Source of the DNA: Sapria himalayana
Taxonomy: Eukaryota; Streptophyta; Magnoliopsida; Malpighiales; Rafflesiaceae
Assembly: GCA_029783825.1 (NCBI GenBank)
Contig: JAREIK010000801.1
Location: forward strand, 9,498,891-9,562,890
DNA: 64,000 nt
Reading direction: 5' to 3'
A model generated the notes under the pieces. The model did not search any database and had not been told where the DNA came from. It was given only the letters and a program-made list of their open reading frames with translations. Below are positions 1 to 11,850 of this stretch, one piece after another (the stretch's first letter is position 1; each line of letters starts with the position of its first letter). The translations under genes and the position numbers were made by a program.

Positions 1-737
1 AAGGTGATGTGGCATTACTCAGATTCTCCATTTTGGAAATAGTTTGATTATATCTATCCATCCTTTATAGTTGAATGTCAAAATGTTAGATTAGGGTTGT
101 GCATAGATGAATTTTAGCCAGTTAGCTAAATAGGGCAACAATACTCTTTGCAGGCAGTGATTATTATATCATAAAATTTACTATCAATGATATGTATGAA
201 AGATGATAACATATTTTTATGTGTTATTGTGCATAGTCTAAGAAACCCAAAAGACAAGTTGGATATTTTCCTACAATCCCTTATTGTGCAGCTAAAAAAT
301 TTGTGGGAGCTAGGTGTGTAAACTTACGATAAATATATAAAGCATAACTTCTGGATGAAAGCAGCACTTATGTAAACTATAAGTGATTTTTCAATATATT
401 CAATATTGTAAAGATGTAGTATTGTAGAAAAATTAAATTGTCCTTAATGCATGGAAAGCTATGATGCATTTTTTCTGAGAAAATATGAAAAGACTTCTTA
501 GTTTGATAACAATCATAAGTTCTTATATATAGAACATTTATTCTATAGGAATACAGAGGTATTTAAGAAAGGGCAAATAGTTGTAAAAGGTACCCCACAT
601 TTGAGGTCATATGTAGAAATATTAAAAGTAATTTATAGATATGATTTCAAAAATATTATAAAAATTGATGCTGATTGCTTAAATAGACAAAATTTGAAAA
701 ATGATCACTATGATTAGAAGAAACGAATCATCTTTTG
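1..737 (+). pseudogene. CACTA TNP2-like transposase, Transposase_21 part (broken)
   Basis: Translating in switching frames gives a run of Transposase_21 (TNP2) landmarks: HYSDSP near base 15, RNVRLG-like near 85, VPSPRNPKDKLDIFLQPL near 240-300, a block resembling the conserved NFxMRAALMWTINDFP stretch near 340-390, then FDNNHKF and GTPHLRS near 500-610. The same order is found in copy 2 on the minus strand at 47.6-48.9 kb. There are several in-frame stops, many at positions where the family has Trp or Gln, and frameshifts, so no protein is made. The domain is cut at 737 by the solo LTR and its continuation lies at 1298. The N-terminal Transposase-associated domain would be left of the window. 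In live relatives the protein binds element ends and mediates cut-and-paste transposition. Confidence 0.85.
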
Positions 738-1297
738 TGTTGTATATAGTTTGTTTTGATATTTTGTTTTGTATACCTAAAATAATTTTTGTTTCAATAT
801 TTTTAATGTTAGTGCAGGAAAGAAAATATTGATAGATTGAGAATCTAGTAATAGCACAATAATGGGGGTCCCACCGCCCGGTTAGTAGGCCGAAGAAAAT
901 TTTGGAGCACAACCCGGTCCATCCAAGTGATTCGACCCACTTCGTTATTGGATACTGAGAAACTATTAATATAAATATTTTTTTTATTATTTTGTTTTTT
1001 TTGGTTGCTGCCATTTTTTGTGGGACTGTTCATTTTCCTTTCTCTTCTCTACGTGATTTTCTTCGTGATTGATGCTCACAAACTTTAAGAACCTTTTGGT
1101 TATAATCTATAAATGCATAAACATTTTTCTGGTGGATGTATCTAGTCATGCTGAACGACTAGTGAACCACATTATTTTCATGTTTCTACTGTGGTTTGAT
1201 ATACATATATATACTTTGGTTGTGGATATATCATTTTCTATTGCTTCTTTTTCTAAATTTGTAAAATTACAAATCTTGGAAGCAAAATTGCTCAACA
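738..1297 (+). repeat. Solo LTR of the Copia-C family
   Basis: This 560-bp block aligns along its whole length with the two LTRs of Copia-C (30341-30913 and 35073-35646), including the starts TGTTGTATATA, the internal block around AATAGCACAATAA with GTCCCAC, the CTAGTCATGCTGA-like stretch and the CTCAACA end. It has the canonical TG...CA termini. No primer-binding site or coding sequence follows, so it is a solo LTR left after recombination. It is flanked by TTTTG (733-737) and TTTTA (1298-1302), a 5-bp target duplication with one change. It splits the CACTA transposase, whose frames resume directly on the other side. The open frames within it on both strands are chance. Confidence 0.9.
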
Positions 1298-3372
1298 TTT
1301 TAGTATTTACTTTAATGGAGAATCAACCTAATTAGGTACAACTTAGATGTGATGCAAATTGAGAAGAACATTTATAATAATATTTTTAATACTATCATGA
1401 ATATAGAAGGAAAAACAAAAGGCAATGCTACATCAAGAAATAATTTAAAAGAGTTCTCTTCACATCTAAAATTACATAGTAATGAATTAACGAATAAATT
1501 TTTTTAGGTTCTCTAAAAATTGATATGCATCTAGAATCTTTGTATGCAAAGGAAGCTTTGTATAAACAGCTAATAGAATTCAGGTTCTCTAATGGATATG
1601 CATCTAATAAGGGAAGTTGTGTTGATATGAAGAACTATCAGTTATTTGGGATGAAATTCATGACTACCATGTGTGTGTATTTGCTAATACCCACTACATT
1701 CCATGAATTACTTCAAGAAAATATTTGACAAGCTCAGATTGAAATAAATATTTTTTTAGAATCTCACTTGTAATGTCATAACATAGGAAGACATTGAACA
1801 ATTAAAAATGATATACCTATAATTTTATATAGACTTGAGCATATTTTTATTCCTAGCTTCTTCGACTTCATGGAAAATCTTCTGAACTACTTGCCTTATG
1901 AATCCTTGATAGCATGCCCCCTATGTAATATAGATGGATGTATTTATTTGAGAGGTTATAAAATTTTTATTTCATCATCTAAAAATTTAAATGTATATGA
2001 AAAATAAATATAATTCTAATAAAGACTTTTTTTAGATATCTTTGAAAATTGAAAAATAATATTCGAAATAAAGCTAAAGTTGAAGGATCAATATACAATA
2101 TTTACTTGGTTGAAGAAACTTTGGTATTCCACGTGAAATAATTTTAGCCACAAGCATATACTTTGCATAAAAAATATTACCAAATAATTATTATGATATG
2201 GGGGATGGATCAGAAGAAGAATGTATGTTTTCCATTTTTTCCAATACGGATTGATCATAGGTAGAGAAAAATCAAGAAATTTTTTGGATGATCAAAAATA
2301 TCATATAGTACAAGCATATATCTTGTTGAACTATGAGAAAGTTAAACCTTATATTAGGTAATATTTATAACCATTTTACATTAACATTTCTTTCTCTTGC
2401 TATGTAATATGCCTATGTTAATATTTAAAATAATTTCAATATTGTTTTTGTAGAATTTATGCTAAGGAATTAAGACAAAGAGAACCACAAATTGATGATG
2501 CTATGATTGATGCTAAACTTGACAAAGATTTTGCATCTTGGTTTGAAATATTTGTTAGTATTAAATTATCATGTTTCCTTCTAAAAAATAACATGCCAAA
2601 TTATATAAGTTTGATTTTATTTTTTATCATTTTTTAGGTATATTTTCCATCATCCTTTATTTTTTTATCAAATAAAGGATCTTGCAAAAAGACCATTATG
2701 ATATTTTATAGACATATCCCATATATTATAAAAATGGATACAAATTTCACACTTTTAAATATAGTTCAAATAGAGTTGCAATGAATAGTGGTGTATGCAT
2801 TAAGGGGTCTAACTCTACTATAGCTAATATTGACTTTCATGGCTTATTGATTAAAATTTGTCACTTAGAGTATTCTTCTTTATCAATCAAAAGGATAATT
2901 CTGTTTAAGTGTGAATCATTTGATTGCATTCCAAATTCGAGTGCTAGAATTCATCATCAATACAACCTTGTGGATGTACATCATGAGAAAGTTTATCATA
3001 AGTACAAGCTTTTCTTTCTTGCAATGTAAGAAGAACAAGTATGTTATACCACTTATCCAACCATAAGAATAAATGCTGGTGGCTAGTGGGCTATTTGTAA
3101 CATAAAACCTAGATTAATATGGAGGTTCTTGAATGGATGTCATAGTGACACTATCGCATGTATCTATATTTTAAAAGTATACAATAGAAATTCATCTAAT
3201 CAATCCTATGGCAGATGATGGGTTAGAAACATTGATAGGTAAAGATAGAAACTATTTAGATATTAATGATGTAGATGTTGAAGAAAAAAATGAGAAAAAA
3301 TTAATTACACAATTAGATGAGGATGAATTTTTAGATGGATTTGATTTGTTTGAAAATTTTGATGATGAGTAG
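1298..3372 (+). pseudogene. CACTA TNP2-like transposase, DUF4218-DUF4216 part (broken)
   Basis: This continues the transposase after the solo LTR. At 1340-1470 the translation reads NLDVMQIEKNIYNNIFN, the family's link into DUF4218; 1525-1728 gives the DUF4218 core (FSNGYASNKGSCVDMKN, LFGMK); 1850-2150 gives RWMYLFERL-like and AKVEGSIYNIYLVEE stretches; 2456-2560 gives a linker (YAKELRQREPQIDDAMIDAK); 2781-3029 is the DUF4216 domain (NSGVCIKG, IILFKCESFD, YNLVDVHHEKVYHKY). An acidic tail ends at the TAG at 3370-3372, as in copy 2. Stops, frameshifts and possible introns break it. The order Transposase_21-DUF4218-DUF4216 is diagnostic of plant CACTA elements. The function is lost. Confidence 0.88.
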
Positions 3373-3549
3373 ACATTTTTTAACTTTGATATTAAGTTGT
3401 ATTACTTCTTTTGTAACTATTACATTTTAGTTGTTCAATTAAAAACATTTTTTCATAAATGTAAATAATAATGTGTTTGCCATTATATTTTCTTAGTATG
3501 ATATATTCATTATATTTATTTGTTATCTTTGCATATTTTGATGTTTATG

Positions 3550-5600
3550 AAAATTGAATTAGATAAGAGAGGTGCTCATTCAAGTGACCAAGGATCTCAA
3601 TTCCTTGGGAGGAGTAGAAGAAGGTCAATAAACAATTCATGGAGGAGGAATTCGAATTTTTTTCTATGATAACAATACTACAAATATTTCTCCGCATTAC
3701 CTACATATACAAAGGATACGTTGGTATCACTTCATCTTGACACACATATATTTTCTACTACTGAAATTCTATCTTTGTCTCATTCTACACTAGTTAGTAA
3801 TATTATATTCATCCCACCTATCTTAGGAGGTACATGCAATACTACAACAACATTGACAATTGCTGGATATTCACAATCTATGGTTCGTATGTAAAGTTAT
3901 GATAAAATCTTCATTCAGTTCACTCTTGATAATAAATAGTACATAGCCCGTATAAATTTACTACTACATGCATAATTAGTTTTTCTTCTTTACTTGTGTG
4001 ATTATTTTATTTTAGAACTATGCATAATATTTAAAAAGTTTTTATTTGTTTTAATTCTAGTAATTTTTATGAATAACTAACTATGATTTTGTTATTGATC
4101 CAACATTATCATTGATAATTTAAAATATGTTTGGAGTATTTAGTTTTGGATAAATAATAAAAATGAAGAAAACATCAACTTTATAACATAAGTATGGGTG
4201 TTTTTTTTGTTTATATTTATATGTATGTGCTAATTAAATTATTTATAGCTTTATTCCTTCTATTTCTTGTACAATCGAAAAGATTCTTAAGAATAAACTA
4301 TTTAAAAAGGGTATAAAATAAAGCAAAGTGCTATCAAATATGATGGAATATTATCGGGAAGAATTTGAATTTTTATGTATGTGTTAATTGAATTTTATGC
4401 ATGTAGCAAATTGTCAAATTTTTTTATTATTAAAAACTATAACAAACATAATGCATCATAATATATTGTTCATTTTTTTTATTTTTTGCAGAAAATAAAA
4501 ATGGAATGACACTTTTTTTTGATCTATATGAAGGATACATGGAAACATGTGTTTAGTTTAAGATACAATGACAAGCTTAGAAAATGGAGAAAAAAGTAAT
4601 GTAAAGATGCAAAGCCAAATAATATTATTCTAGATATTTGGATAAAATTATGAGAATAATAGAATAACTAAGAGTTCAAATATTTGTCCCAGATGGTATC
4701 ACAAAATTAATGATTAGAGAAAGTAGGTGAAGTCGTGAAGGATTAGGACCTTCCAAACATATTGTTGGTTCCATAATGACTTACTAACATTCTTTAGATT
4801 TGGTAATAGTCTCATTCCTATTTTATTTTGATATTAACTTTATGAATACAAATGATACTAAATTAATGATAATGTATATTTTTTAATATTATTTATTTTT
4901 AAGAGGCTGAGTTGGGATATCCACCAACATCATTTGAGGTGTTCAAGCATATGCACAAGAAGAATGATGAATTATTTGTAGACAAATGGTCAAATGATAT
5001 TAATGTGAGTTTCTCATTTTTTTACTTTTAGTGTATTATGTGAATTATAATATCTTAAAAAAGAAAATGTTAAAATATTACATTTTTGGCAACCACAATA
5101 ATTAATTTTCCATGTAAAGTATCTTTTTTTAATAAAAAGTACTGATGATTTATTATATATGGACTCCATAACTATAATGACTTACTTCAATTTTATATTA
5201 ATATTTAGTAGGGTAGTGATGGTTTGTTGGACTGGATTCAATTTTATCTTAGTATAATACTGATGAGTTATATTATATTGTATAATTGTAGGAAGCAATT
5301 GAGACTATTAGTTTTCCATTACTTCTCAAGTGACAACAATATTTTATCCAGGTTCTCTTTGGAGCTCTTCATCTTCCAATTATAATAATTTCATTAATGA
5401 GCTTTCATGGGAAGGGATGTAGGAAATTCAAGATAATTTGCAAAGAAAAAAATGAATAGATACATCACAAGAATGAAGAGATGCAAAAATAAATTTATGA
5501 GATAAAAAAAAGAGATGAGGAAATACAATAGAAAATTTTGAAGATGGAGAAAATTATGTGCAAGTTAGTAGAGGCTTCGTCTCTTTTTTTAAAATTCTAA
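3550..5600 (+). pseudogene. CACTA second gene, Transposase_24/TNPA-like (broken)
   Basis: Downstream of the transposase come scattered coding blocks matching the second CACTA gene: a low-complexity N-terminus (AHSSDQGSQFLGRSRRR, 3570-3625), an IEKIL...KGIK block near 4250-4370, a basic block ending in AKPNNI at about 4560-4625, and the hallmark ELGYPPTSFEVFKHMHKK at 4905-4960 followed by LFVDKWSNDI. A Ser-rich and coiled-coil C-terminus (SLWSSSSSNYNNF) lies at 5350-5550 and is much better kept in copy 2. Intervening AT-rich stretches look like introns. Stops and shifts are frequent. Products of this gene type bind subterminal repeats and assist the transposase; that role is family knowledge, not shown here. 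Confidence 0.75.
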
Positions 5601-5869
5601 AGAAGATCCATCTAGATCTCTAAAGAAGAATACTCATATATGCAATGAGTTGCTATTTTTTATGTTGTTTATGGCATTTTTGCAAAGAAATTCTTTGTAT
5701 TGGACTTTTTGCTATTGTTTTTAATATGTTTGATGTTTGTTATTGGATGTTATATATTTTATTATATCTTGTGTGACATGGGTGTGTTTTAAATGGTTTT
5801 TATATGCAGTATATATGTAAAGAAAAATTAGATTGAAGGATTTATTATTTCTGTATACATTTTTAAATG

Positions 5870-6226
5870 TTAAATAGCATACAAAATGGAAACAGATGGA
5901 ATATGTTATTGTTGCTAAAATTAGAAATGGAAATTGACATTTCAATTCCAAAACTAATTTATAAATGCAAATAACAATTCTATTCTATCACTATTTTAGT
6001 ATCATATTAAAAATGAAAATGAAGATGCTAATTCCATTGCAATGTTTAGAAATGGAAATGTTCTGTCACACTAATTAGAAATGCTTACACAAATTTCATT
6101 TCTAAAATTTTAAAAAGAGACTTTTAGAAATAGAAAAATTCCATTTCTAATTTGGTCACTAATTGCATATTGCGATGGAAATAGAAATTGATTTGGTCAT
6201 TTTTATTTTGATTCTTTCTTGTAGTA
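5870..6226 (+). repeat. CACTA copy 1 subterminal repeats and 3' terminal inverted repeat
   Basis: Words of the type TTAGAAATGGAA and its complement TTCCATTTCTAA recur at short intervals up to the decayed terminus TTTCTTGTAGTA at 6215-6226. The mirror-image end of copy 2 (42660-43000) carries the same words. In the family, such repeats are binding sites for the element's accessory protein. Confidence 0.75.
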
Positions 6227-6236
6227 TCTATACATA

Positions 6237-6460
6237 CCATTATGTATAGATACAATATATATCTAATATATCTATATAAATATAAATATAAATTTAAAAT
6301 ATAAATATAAATAGATAAATAAATATTTACACACACACACTCACTCACTCACTCACACACACACATATATATAATTTAATAATAACATTATTTAGATATA
6401 ATATAAAGATACATAACATTTTATATAGATAACTATACAAATATATATATATAATTTTAG
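6237..6460. repeat. Microsatellite cluster beside the CACTA end
   Basis: Directly after the transposon end lie AT-rich ATAAAT-like repeats, then a (CA)n / (CACT)n / (CA)n / (TA)n compound microsatellite at about 6329-6375, and TA repeats near 6440-6455. No coding sense is seen; the 74-aa open frame across it is low complexity. Confidence 0.8.
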
Positions 6461-6899
6461 AATTGCCCCATATGTCAAGTCCCCTGGGATTGAACTTGTG
6501 ATCTTCAATTTATAGGTCAACTAGTACTTAGGTGCTAAAATTTTGAATTATAATCTGGAGCTCACAAGTGCATATAATTTTTGTGACATGTTGCATTTAT
6601 ACTGATCCTCGTGAATTATTATGATTAGTACCTTCTAGCTATGAAACTAGCATATCAATTATAAGTTCATCAGTATTAATACTATTGTCAATAGTTTTCC
6701 ATTATGCTGAGGCAATGAGGTATTTAGAAAATTACCTTATATTATTTTTTCTTGTATTACTAGTAGTGAAAGAGTTTAAACTAGTTTATCTACTCATAAT
6801 TTTTTTAGAACGATCCTACTTATGGACTTGTAGTTTGTTATATAGGCTTCTTCTAGGAATTGACATGAGTGCTAATAATGACTTTTTGATCATTTAAAC
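6461..6899. other. AT-rich stretch, no feature recognised
   Basis: A 70-codon open frame starts at 6685 on the plus strand but resembles nothing I recognise and lies in low-GC sequence. It may be the eroded distal part of the antisense copia fragment that follows. Confidence 0.4.
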
Positions 6900-7950
6900 T
6901 ATTAAATAGACTTCACATATTTCTATTCCACAATTCAGTTGGAGTAGTAGGTAAAGACATAGATAGAACTAAGTTCAAAATATAAGCTACTATTTCTAAT
7001 GATAATTCCTAGAAATCTTATTCAAATAACTCATCATCAATATCTATAAAAATCTTATTACTTATTTTTTCCAAACATTTTTACCTTGAAATGTTAGGTG
7101 CAGATAACTGGGATGTAATTCCTTGATCCAATAAGTAGTCCATAAACTCTTACAAGAGATACTTACCATCACAATTAGATTGTAGTGTCTTGAGATATTT
7201 ATAAAGATGTTTCTGCATCTATACCATATACTCTTTGAATTCCTCAAAGGTTTTGGACTTATGGCATATTAAATAATTGTATCCATAGAATGAGTAATTA
7301 TCAATGAATGTGACAAAATATTCAAAGTCTACTCTTACTTGGATAATCGTGGGTTCATGTAGATTATAATGAACTAGTTATAATTGTTCTTTGGCTATAT
7401 TTCCCTTATTCACAAAGGGCCATCTGGTCATCTTTCCTTTGAAGTAGATTCACATGTTGGAAGTATTTTCACGTTCAATGAACCCAAATGTCCATCTTTA
7501 ACTAGTCCAAAATTCATCATCAGTCTGATACCTCATGAATAATATGCCTCGATGGCATGACTTATACTATTCATTTTTTGTTCAGACATGCTGATTTCTA
7601 ATAATCTTATTATCTAGGCAATGAGTGATACACCAAACAAGATTAAACGATAACTTATCTTTTGTCATATAAATAATAGTAGTGACTTAGATAGAGAGGA
7701 TGCTATTATTCATATTTAATTGTAAACCATCACCTAATTCTAAATTGATTGATTCTTAAAAGAATCCTTCAGATGAATAAGTGATTTATTTAAACAATCC
7801 ATAGAAATTACCTTATGATATTTTGTGCTATGTATACCTACAAGCCAGTTAGTTGGATTGGAGGAAGGTACCATGACTAACATGCTAATCGACTTGCATA
7901 ATTTTTAAAAATTAGTGATGAAGACCATGTGATTCATTCTTAATGAATGG
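6900..7950 (-). pseudogene. Copia integrase fragment (broken, antisense)
   Basis: Read on the minus strand from 7950 down, shifted frames give the region before the integrase, then at about 7340-7240 YFVTFIDNYSFYGYNYL with KSKTFEEFKEYM (integrase core start), at about 7190-7110 LKTLQSNCDGKYLL..EFMDYL (the second catalytic Asp region, where relatives have SDRGGEYL) and SQLSAPN, and at about 6990-6905 LSMSLPTTPTELW (the end of the core). This is the order of a plant Ty1/copia integrase. The zinc-binding histidines and the rest of pol are not clear, and there are several stops and frameshifts. No LTR belonging to it was found. It is a truncated relic, distinct from the other copia elements in the window. 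Confidence 0.65.
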
Positions 7951-8045
7951 CCTCATCCATTTAGATTTTTTAAAATGAAGGGTTTTTATTTTCTCCTTTT
8001 TACACTAAAATAGGAATGTATATTCATAAATAATATGATCTTGTG

Positions 8046-8048
<3 letters not shown>

Positions 8049-8083
<35 letters not shown>
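8049..8083. repeat. (TA)17 microsatellite
   Basis: A perfect TA run of about 17 units. Confidence 0.97.
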
Positions 8084-8086
<3 letters not shown>

Positions 8087-8458
8087 GATTCTACAAACTA
8101 ACTATTTCTAACACACATATATCACACAAGTTGTTATACTAATATACATGCATCAATCAAATCATGCCATCACATCCATAATGACATTCCATAACAATTC
8201 ACAATCACATGCCACAATAAATACTTCATAAAATATGTCACAAATATTTAATGACTGTGCATCACATGTATATAAAAGTTGAATAACCTAGCTATATTGC
8301 TTTTAGGCCATTATAACCTTAGACTTTCTATGATGAAGTTTAATAAGGCTTTGGATAGTACCCTAAACTAGGTCGAATATGCCTAGGTTTAATTTGTAAT
8401 GGCTTGAGGAAGTGTCCTCAAAAAAACATTACATAGAATCTACCCATGTCTAATTTGG
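8084..8458. other. AT-rich stretch, no gene seen
   Basis: No motif, long frame or repeat boundary was recognised between the TA microsatellite and the CATG-rich block. Confidence 0.4.
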
Positions 8459-9040
8459 CTAGGGTTTATATAACAATTGCACCCTCATTTTTTAGGCCCA
8501 TCAAGCTACCATGCCATTTTGGGCACTACAAAGTTTTTAGTATGGGTCATGTCAGACATGACATGGTTTTTAGCATGGGCATGCTAGACATGACATAGTT
8601 TTTAGCATGGCCATGCTGTGTTAGCATATCTCTAAAAATGAAAATCTTGACATGTCTCATTGGCATGCATTTTGAATGGGTTATGTTGGATTGTGCTGGG
8701 TCATGCCAAGATGGAATAGATAGCCAGGCTAGCTTGGTTCCTTCCAACTTAGCTCAGGTTTAGTCCAAACTAGCCTAGAAAGTGTCTTGATCCAATCGGG
8801 CAAAAACCAACCCAAACACACTATAATGTTGGGTTGTGCCATGTTATGCCTCCCATGACAAAAAGTGTGGCTCGACATGACCTAATCCATGCAACATGCT
8901 GGCTAGTAACGTGTCAAAGAATAGTTCTGAACCATGCCATATTATGCTAGGCATGGTTGACCCATGTCATATCAAGCATGGCTAATCCATGTCATGTCAA
9001 ACACAACTAAATCATGTTGTTCCATGTGTCGTGCCTAGGA
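8459..9040. repeat. CATG-rich degenerate repeat, possibly a hAT-like element relic
   Basis: GCATGGCATG / TGTCATGCC-type words recur densely, giving a local rise in GC and many short palindromes. The composition resembles the interiors of the two hAT-like elements at 25801-26195 and 60594-61144, but I could not find matching termini or a target duplication, so the relation is only suggested. Confidence 0.35.
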
Positions 9041-9423
9041 AATCTAACTTAGTTGATAATTCTACTCTAAAGTTATGAAATTGATCAAATTATATCTTTT
9101 TTTTTGCTTATATGCTGTCTAATAGCACCAAAATACTCAAGAATATTTGATAATTTGAATACTAAACAAACTTAAACTAAAATTATTGTTTATCCTCAAT
9201 TAATAAATTTTTTCTCAGTAAAACAACATCTCAAAAATTTCTCTCTTTACAACTAGGTTTGAGTATTGTCGTATATCAAAATAGTGGAGCACTTTATGTA
9301 GACATATAGATAGTTATGGTGTGGATTGAATTTGGTGACTATACTTACAAGAAAGTTGGATGCGTATAATCATTTATGTGCTAGATTTTGGATATTTATT
9401 ACATCACACATACAAAAAATATA

Positions 9424-10420
9424 TATTGGGTTACCTCCCAAAAAGCCCTATATTTAATATCTATAGCTAGATCATTAATATCTCATTACCTATGTCTGTG
9501 ATATCCACAATACATGCTAGATTTTCAATGTACTATTTTGTCTCATTTTTTATTGTTTTCCAACTATCCTACTTTAACTATACTTCCTTCTTTGGTCTTT
9601 CCTTCTTTGGATGTCATGGTTTTTGTAAATGTCATGGCTTCTTCTTTGATAATAGTTTGAACCTTTTTTTATTATCTTTAAAATCTCAGTGATAAGTATA
9701 ACCATGACTTTGTCTTTTTTCTGCTCCTAGCTCTTTTCTTTTTATAACCCCAAAGTTGTAATGTTGTGCATAGCCGTGACTTTGTCCTTAAGATTTTCTT
9801 GGCTAATTTCATTTTGTAATATCAAATTTGTTGCACTGGGATAGTTTTGGCTTTGTTTTTTAGCTTTTGATGAAAATTTTCATTTTATTATACCAAAGTT
9901 ACAATGTTGTGCACAACCGCTACTTTGTCTTTCATTAGATCATCACTAATTTTTATCTTAGGCTTGTCTTCCTTATGTGTTCCCTCAACTTTCTTAAAAT
10001 TGTCTGTATTAGATTATTATAAGGTTTCACCTTTGAAAAATGCTACTATCTCAAGATTTTCATCTTCCCCATTCTCTACAATTTCATAACTCCAAAGTGG
10101 TTCTTCCACATCATCTTCCTTGGTATCAGCCACTAAAACTTCATTATTCATCTTTTTTTACATAATCAAGAATGTATCTTTAATTTCTTATTTTGATTAC
10201 TCAACTTTAACTATTTCTATATTAGTCACTTAAATTTCTGCTATAGTGCTTTCATCATATTTTTTGACTTTCTTAATTGTCTCAATATCAGCCACAAAAA
10301 CATTTAATGCAGATTTTTTTTCAAACATAACCAAGTTAATGACTTCATTTCTTTTCCTCCATCATCTCTCTCTTTCTTTTACAATGAAATTTGATCTTAT
10401 CAAATCATTTAACTAGACTC
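9424..10420 (-). other. Probable Ty3/gypsy remnant (antisense side)
   Basis: It begins with GGGTTACCTCCCAAAAAGCC (9429-9448), close to the GGGTTGCCTCCCAAGAAG block common in plant Ty3/gypsy elements, there found on the strand opposite to gag-pol. The following kilobase is rich in pyrimidine on the plus strand, and the minus-strand translation has acidic, low-complexity character (for example EIVAFFKGET near 10030) like a gag-protease linker. No catalytic motif is visible. Two open frames on the plus strand (9492 and 9904) are likely accidental. Confidence 0.4.
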
Positions 10421-11592
10421 AAAATGTACTAGCATAATGCATGAACTATATCATGTTGGACCTAGGTTAGCATTGCCTTGTGTTAGGTGAGGCATGACTC
10501 ACATGCCTGGTTAATTAGCATGGTCTAGTAGCATAGTAACACATGACCATGAAATATATTCTTGAGATACTTCATAGTGACCCATGGCCTAGGATCTAAG
10601 TAGTTACTAGTATTTCGAGCTGTTTTATGAGAATTGGGTATTTTTTCTTTCTTAATACTTCATATCCTTTTCTAATAATTGTGGATCTCTTGCAAACAAT
10701 ACTTGGGTGTTGCAACTCTCTACAAATTGTTGGTGTCTCTTTCTTTAAATCCTTGAGAGTTTTCTATTCTCTTGATTGTATCCAAGCCAACAAAAAGACA
10801 TAGATTACTTAAAAGATTAAGGTGATGTCACTAGTGATTCATCTAAATAGTCACACAATTTCCTCATCTCTAAGTAAAATTGAGATTTCTTTACATGAAC
10901 AGGTAGAGTTCCCCTATTTTCTACTATTAGCCTCACATTTCCCCTTAATAGGTGGTCATTGACCCTTGGGATATTGCCTTCTATGTGTCACTCAGAGGGC
11001 CTCTCATACACAAGGGAAAGAAATAATGCATTAAGGGCATTCGGTTCTAGCATGAGGAACAAGTAAATGATATGCATACTAATCCATCAGATCTACTTTA
11101 TGTTCAAGGAACTCTCACTGATTCCCACAAAAAATAGTTATATTGATCTAGCGAAGCTATCACATTGATTGAAACCACCTGAGTACTACATATAGTGAAG
11201 AACAAGGTGATTGCACCTTGTCGAATCATATGATTTCATATGATTGTTCCTATTTTAATTCAATACAAACATTGGATCATAAAAACATAAGAAATCCTTG
11301 TTCGGATTCATGTTTCTGACAAGTAAAGTTTCATATCCAAACAAAACAACTTAGGAAAAGCTATTTTACTCTAGATTTAAGCTAAAAGAAGAAAGAAAAA
11401 TCAAATAGTATTGTTAGTTAATAGTCACCCGGTTTACCTTTTGAATGACCCTTTGTTTTTGAAAAAGAAATTCTTTTTATATGTTCTATGTTAACCCTAG
11501 CTTCCAAAGTTATTTTTGTAAAAATATTGCATGATCAGCCCACTTTTAATTCTTTTTCATGACCTTAGAATCTCTTTTCCTCTTCCTTTCAC
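10421..11592. other. Non-coding repeat-like sequence, no gene seen
   Basis: Contains CATG-rich words near 10440-10580 and otherwise mixed AT-rich sequence. It could be LTR or untranslated retrotransposon sequence, but no termini, primer site or domain was identified. Confidence 0.35.
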
Positions 11593-11850
11593 TGTCATGA
11601 CCAACTTCTGTTGTCATGACTAAGTCTGTTGTCATGACCAAATGTTGTTGTTATGACCAAATATTGATATCATGTCCAAATATTATTGTCATGACTAAAT
11701 GTTGATGTCACATCCAAGTTTATTGTCATGATCAAATGTTGATGTCATGACTAAGTTTGTTGTCATTACCAATTGTTGTCTCGATTGAGCCTACTATCTT
11801 GATCAAGTTTATTATCATGACCAAATGTTATCTTGACTAAGATTACTGTT
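11593..11850. repeat. Degenerate minisatellite, 18-19 bp unit
   Basis: About 13 imperfect tandem copies of a unit close to GTCATGACCAAATGTTGTT. The copies vary by transitions and small length changes and fade out after 11830. Similar CATGAC words are spread through the LTR of Copia-B (24.07-24.3 kb) and through 22.66-23.4 kb, which suggests the array grew from such an LTR. Confidence 0.85.

Larger units (their letters stand above)
1..6226 (+). mobile_element. CACTA (En/Spm) transposon copy 1, 3' part
   Basis: The element enters from the left edge and ends at a decayed terminal inverted repeat at 6215-6226 (TTTCTTGTAGTA, the complement of CACTACAAGAAA with the last base changed). Inside, in order, are remnants of a TNP2-type transposase (Transposase_21, DUF4218, DUF4216) and a second TNPA/Transposase_24-like gene, the usual two-gene plan of plant CACTA elements. 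The last ~350 bp carry many copies of a TTAGAAATGGAA-like word in both orientations, as expected of subterminal repeats. The 5' terminus lies outside the window. A solo copia LTR (738-1297) interrupts it. A second copy in inverted orientation lies at 42660-50240 and shares every segment, which supports the boundaries given here. Confidence 0.9.

Noticed and set aside
679..1335. Three open frames on both strands (679-1014 -, 845-1033 -, 1069-1335 +)
   Set aside because: They lie within or across the solo LTR, which aligns with the Copia-C LTRs; LTRs of this family are noncoding.
11593..11850. CRISPR-like regular repeats
   Set aside because: Plant nuclear context, tandem units without unique spacers of constant length, and degenerate copies; it is a minisatellite.
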